Shown here piece after piece: positions 5,561 through 6,726 of a stretch of DNA of 6,726 bases. The stretch's first letter is position 1; each line of letters begins with the position of its first letter. The position numbers were made by a program, and so were the translations under genes. The stretch covers positions 1 through 6,726 of the forward strand of contig JACRON010000264.1 of NCBI GenBank assembly GCA_016214425.1. The letters are read 5' to 3'. The notes under the pieces were generated by a model, which did no database searches, was not told the origin of the DNA, and saw only the letters and a list, made by a program, of their open reading frames with translations. Source of the DNA: Nitrospirota bacterium. GTDB lineage: Bacteria > Nitrospirota > CAKKRA01 > 9FT-COMBO-42-15.

Positions 5561-5891
5561 TGGCTCCCCGGGCCGGACTCGAACCAGCGACAAGGTGGTT
5601 ACAAGTGTCCCTTATGTTTCCATAAGGCTTGGACTATCTCATCACCCTCTTTACCATTCGCGATAAAGTTAGGGTGTCGGGCGCTATAGAGGTTTATTGG
5701 TTGGGCTCCTCACCTCATAGTCTCTGCACGTTTCCACCTACTTCTTTCCCATTCAGCGGACTTCGCTCAGGATTACCATGCCATTTCAGGTTTTAGGCTT
5801 CCCTGAATTCACCCGATTTTGCAACCACGGTTTCCCGTGGAAGCTGCAAAAACTTTACAGCCACCTGCTCTACCGACTGAGCTACCGGGGA
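5561..5891 (-). tRNA. tRNA-Asn(GUU) interrupted by a group I intron
   Basis: Exon 1 is 5891-5857 (35 nt) and exon 2 is 5601-5561 (41 nt). Joined, they give a 76-nt cloverleaf. The acceptor stem is TCCCCGG/CCGGGGA with discriminator G and encoded CCA. The D arm is GCTC-AGTCGGTA-GAGC, the anticodon stem GGTGG/CCACC with loop CTGTTAA (anticodon GTT), the variable loop TTGTC, and the T arm GCTGG-TTCGAGT-CCGGC. The TCC...GGAGCCA ends, G73 and the CTGTTAA loop agree with bacterial tRNA-Asn. The intron splits the anticodon between U35 and U36, so the tRNA cannot be read without splicing and a standard tRNA search may miss or misname it. It has its own promoter (5917-5945) and terminator (5501-5540), so it is a monocistronic gene. 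A working copy is implied because tRNA-Asn is essential and often single copy. Confidence 0.92.
5602..5856 (-). ncRNA. Group I self-splicing intron (IC3-like), 255 nt, no ORF
   Basis: Read on the minus strand from 5856 to 5602. P1: exon end GGCUGU pairs with the internal guide GCAGCU, with U35-G wobble at the splice site. P2: CCACGG-GAAA-CCGTGG (5840-5825). Core: UCGGGUGAAUUCAGGGAAGCC followed later by GGTAATCCTGAGC gives P4 (UCAGG/CCUGA). GTGCAGAGACTA (P7 5' strand, about 5729-5718) pairs with TAGTC (5635-5631). UCGGG/CCCGA is compatible with P3 and CACCCT/AGGGTG (5673-5644) with P8. P9: CCTTATG-GAAA-CATAAGG (5627-5610). The last base is G (5602), as group I chemistry requires. The wording of the core strongly recalls cyanobacterial tRNA-Leu and Azoarcus tRNA-Ile introns. 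About 30 extra bases between P7 and P3' can form GAGGU/ACCUC, an apparent added hairpin. There is no homing endonuclease, so spread by itself is not expected. Exact P3/P8 boundaries are tentative. Confidence 0.92.
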
Positions 5892-5916
5892 GTATAAGTT
5901 GTTTTGAATTTAGGTT

Positions 5917-5945
5917 ATTTTAATCTATCCGAAGGGCATCGTCAA
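5917..5945 (-). promoter_or_regulatory. Sigma-70 promoter of tRNA-Asn
   Basis: On the minus strand, TTGACG (5945-5940) is followed after exactly 17 bases by TAAAAT (5922-5917). Start of transcription is expected near 5910, about 19 bases before the tRNA 5' end at 5891. Spacing and both hexamers are close to consensus. Confidence 0.8.
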
Positions 5946-5950
5946 GAGAA

Positions 5951-5978
5951 AATATTATGATATTTATATCTTATTATA
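5951..5978 (-). terminator. AT-rich dyad after the small-gene pair
   Basis: GATAT/ATATC (5959-5963 and 5966-5970) with further partial A-T pairing on both sides lies at the stop of the 118-aa gene (TAA at 5976-5974) and is followed on the minus strand by ATTTTCTC. It could be a weak terminator separating this pair from the tRNA promoter. The stem has almost no G-C pairs, so confidence is low. Confidence 0.25.
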
Positions 5979-6330
5979 ATTCGCCAAGAATTTGAATAGG
6001 ATAAAAAGAAATTAAGAGAAGCTCTTGATTCAGTCTTCCTTCAAGTTTTTGCTTCCACTCTTTAAAGAATTTTTTAGCATTACTTTCATGTTCAAGTTTA
6101 ACCAGAGTAAAAATAAAAATAGGATAATCTTCATAAGTAACACCTTTTGATGCCCAATAGCCTTTATAAGGCGGGGCGCTAACAGGATTAGATTCGGTAT
6201 AGCCTTTAAATTTTTTAAGTATATCCTCACAAAAATCATCTATTTCACTATCAGAAATAGTTTTTTCTAACCCTGTAGAATCCCAAAATTTTGTTGGTAA
6301 ATAGACCTCGAATTTTACATAGTGTGCCAC
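5974..6330 (-). CDS. Hypothetical protein, 118 aa, second gene of a small cassette
   Basis: I do not recognise a family. The predicted protein is soluble, without signal peptide or membrane helix, and rich in Lys, Glu and aromatic residues. Its outline is beta-alpha-beta: a strand YVKFEVYLP (4-12), an acidic helix around SDSEIDDFCEDILKKF (27-42), a Tyr/Trp-rich segment with PPYKGYWASKGVTYEDYPIFIFTLV (about 53-77), a long charged helix ESNAKKFFKEWKQKLEGRLNQE (82-103), and a final strand LLLISFYPIQIL. The helix ending RLNQE followed by a hydrophobic strand is a layout I associate loosely with small uncharacterised bacterial proteins. The start is GTG at 6330, one base after the stop of the upstream gene; no strong ribosome-binding site is seen, so it probably depends on translational coupling. 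No other in-frame ATG exists. Confidence 0.72.
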   Translation of the reverse strand: MAHYVKFEVYLPTKFWDSTGLEKTISDSEIDDFCEDILKKFKGYTESNPVSAPPYKGYWASKGVTYEDYPIFIFTLVKLEHESNAKKFFKEWKQKLEGRLNQELLLISFYPIQILGEL

Positions 6331-6331
6331 T

Positions 6332-6520
6332 TTATTTGCCGTTTTTTTCTCTTGTTATCTGCTTTATATTAAACTTTACATTTGCCTCTTTGAGTGCATC
6401 AATACTTTCTTCTTGCACTATATACCTTCCTTTCTTACCTGTGTATATAACTGTTCCTTTATGCAATAATAAAGAATAACCTTTTTCTACATCATTTTCC
6501 TGAAATATTACCTGTTTCAT
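6332..6520 (-). CDS. Hypothetical protein, 62 aa, first gene of a small cassette
   Basis: No family is recognised. The protein is short, soluble and charged: MKQVIFQENDVEKGYSLLLHKG, then a basic turn TGKKGRYIVQEES, a helix IDALKEANVKF and a Lys/Arg tail. The start ATG at 6520 is well supported by AAAAGGAGAGG (about 6535-6525) five bases upstream, and a sigma-70 promoter lies just before it. The stop TAA (6334-6332) is one base from the GTG of the 118-aa gene, so the two are co-transcribed and probably coupled. Small size, own promoter and immediate partner recall toxin-antitoxin layout, but no antitoxin DNA-binding motif is visible, so this is only an analogy. Confidence 0.78.
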   Translation of the reverse strand: MKQVIFQENDVEKGYSLLLHKGTVIYTGKKGRYIVQEESIDALKEANVKFNIKQITREKNGK

Positions 6521-6542
6521 TCGTTCCTCTCCTTTTTATAAA

Positions 6543-6571
6543 AATATATCACGGATTATTAAAAATTGCAA
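6543..6571 (-). promoter_or_regulatory. Sigma-70-type promoter of the small-gene pair
   Basis: On the minus strand, TTGCAA (6571-6566) and TATATT (6548-6543) are separated by exactly 17 bases. The promoter lies in the 66-base gap between the MglA-like stop and the 62-aa gene, and transcription would start near 6536, close to the ribosome-binding site. Confidence 0.65.
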
Positions 6572-6586
6572 GTATTTGAATCGGAA

Positions 6587-6726
6587 TTATTTTCCTGCTT
6601 TTTTCAGCTCCATCAACACCTGCTTTGCAATCTCCTTTAATGTATCAAAGACACCCCTTCCGTCCTTTGCCACACCCTCAAACCACGGCAAATTTCTTGG
6701 ATTTAAAACCCTGTTCATCTCTTCAA
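6587..6726 (-). CDS. MglA-like small GTPase, C-terminal end only (gene continues outside window)
   Basis: The minus strand is open from the window edge to TAA at 6589-6587, giving the last 45 residues. The segment begins EEMNRVLNPRNLPWFEGVAK, then DGRGVFDTLKEIAKQVLMEL and KKAGK. This is the typical end of MglA-type Ras-like GTPases: the 'LN...LP.FE.VA..G.GVF.TLK.I.K.VL' pattern covers the last strand (G5 area) and the final amphipathic helix. MglA proteins control polarity and gliding or pilus motility, usually with an MglB roadblock partner. The nucleotide-binding motifs lie outside the window and cannot be checked. The codons read cleanly, so it is probably intact. Confidence 0.8.
   Translation of the reverse strand, partial: EEMNRVLNPRNLPWFEGVAKDGRGVFDTLKEIAKQVLMELKKAGK

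Noticed and set aside
5561..5601. tRNA 3' end as attachment site of the recombinase element
   Set aside because: No second copy of the tRNA 3' end is visible in the window, and large serine recombinases rarely use tRNA genes.
5561..5610. tRNA-Thr(UGU) reading of the 3' half (loop CTTGTAA)
   Set aside because: It would need an intron ending in T or C rather than the required G and would lose the U-G splice pair of P1. The acceptor ends and G73 fit Asn.
5822..5893. tRNA-Tyr reading of the contiguous 5' half (loop CTGTAAA, anticodon GTA)
   Set aside because: The 3' half of the stem does not follow, there is no long variable arm, and the sequence runs directly into the group I guide region. Splicing gives a perfect tRNA-Asn instead.

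Overview
The window looks like chromosomal DNA of an anaerobic, sigma-54-using environmental bacterium. A PAS/AAA+ enhancer-binding protein, dispersed hairpin repeats of the 'GTCATTCCCG...CGGGAATCCAG' kind, an MglA-type GTPase and moderate GC (about 40% by eye) would suit Nitrospirota or a deltaproteobacterial (Desulfobacterota-like) lineage. The taxonomic guess is an inference.

Positions 1-1120 hold the 3' part of a sigma-54 activator (end of a PAS domain, AAA+ domain with GAFTGA, Fis-type HTH). The 378-base gap after it carries inverted repeats that could be activator sites, a 137-bp MITE-like element with 19-bp terminal inverted repeats, and a near-consensus -24/-12 promoter at 1447-1462. 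This promoter heads a tight five-gene operon (1499-4580): a small ABM-like alpha/beta-barrel protein, a YgaP-type two-helix membrane protein (DUF2892), a class I SAM methyltransferase, a HemN/HemW-like radical SAM enzyme and an OsmC-family protein. ATGA overlaps, a 31-base overlap and a duplicated leader/ribosome-binding segment tie the genes together. The likely arrangement is that the activator senses a signal through PAS and switches on the operon. The substrate is unknown.

Positions 4630-5480 are the decayed C-terminal part of a large serine recombinase: the catalytic domain is missing and there are at least two frame breaks.

The most striking feature lies on the minus strand at 5561-5891. 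It is a complete tRNA-Asn(GUU) gene split in the anticodon, between U35 and U36, by a 255-nt group I intron that looks like subgroup IC3. The P1 pairing with the U-G splice-site wobble, the terminal omega-G, GAAA-capped P2 and P9 hairpins and the P7 strands are all readable. The gene has its own sigma-70 promoter (TTGACG-N17-TAAAAT) and an intrinsic terminator.

Further right on the minus strand, two small unknown genes (118 and 62 aa, 1 base apart, with their own promoter) form a cassette. The window ends in the last 45 codons of an MglA-like small GTPase.
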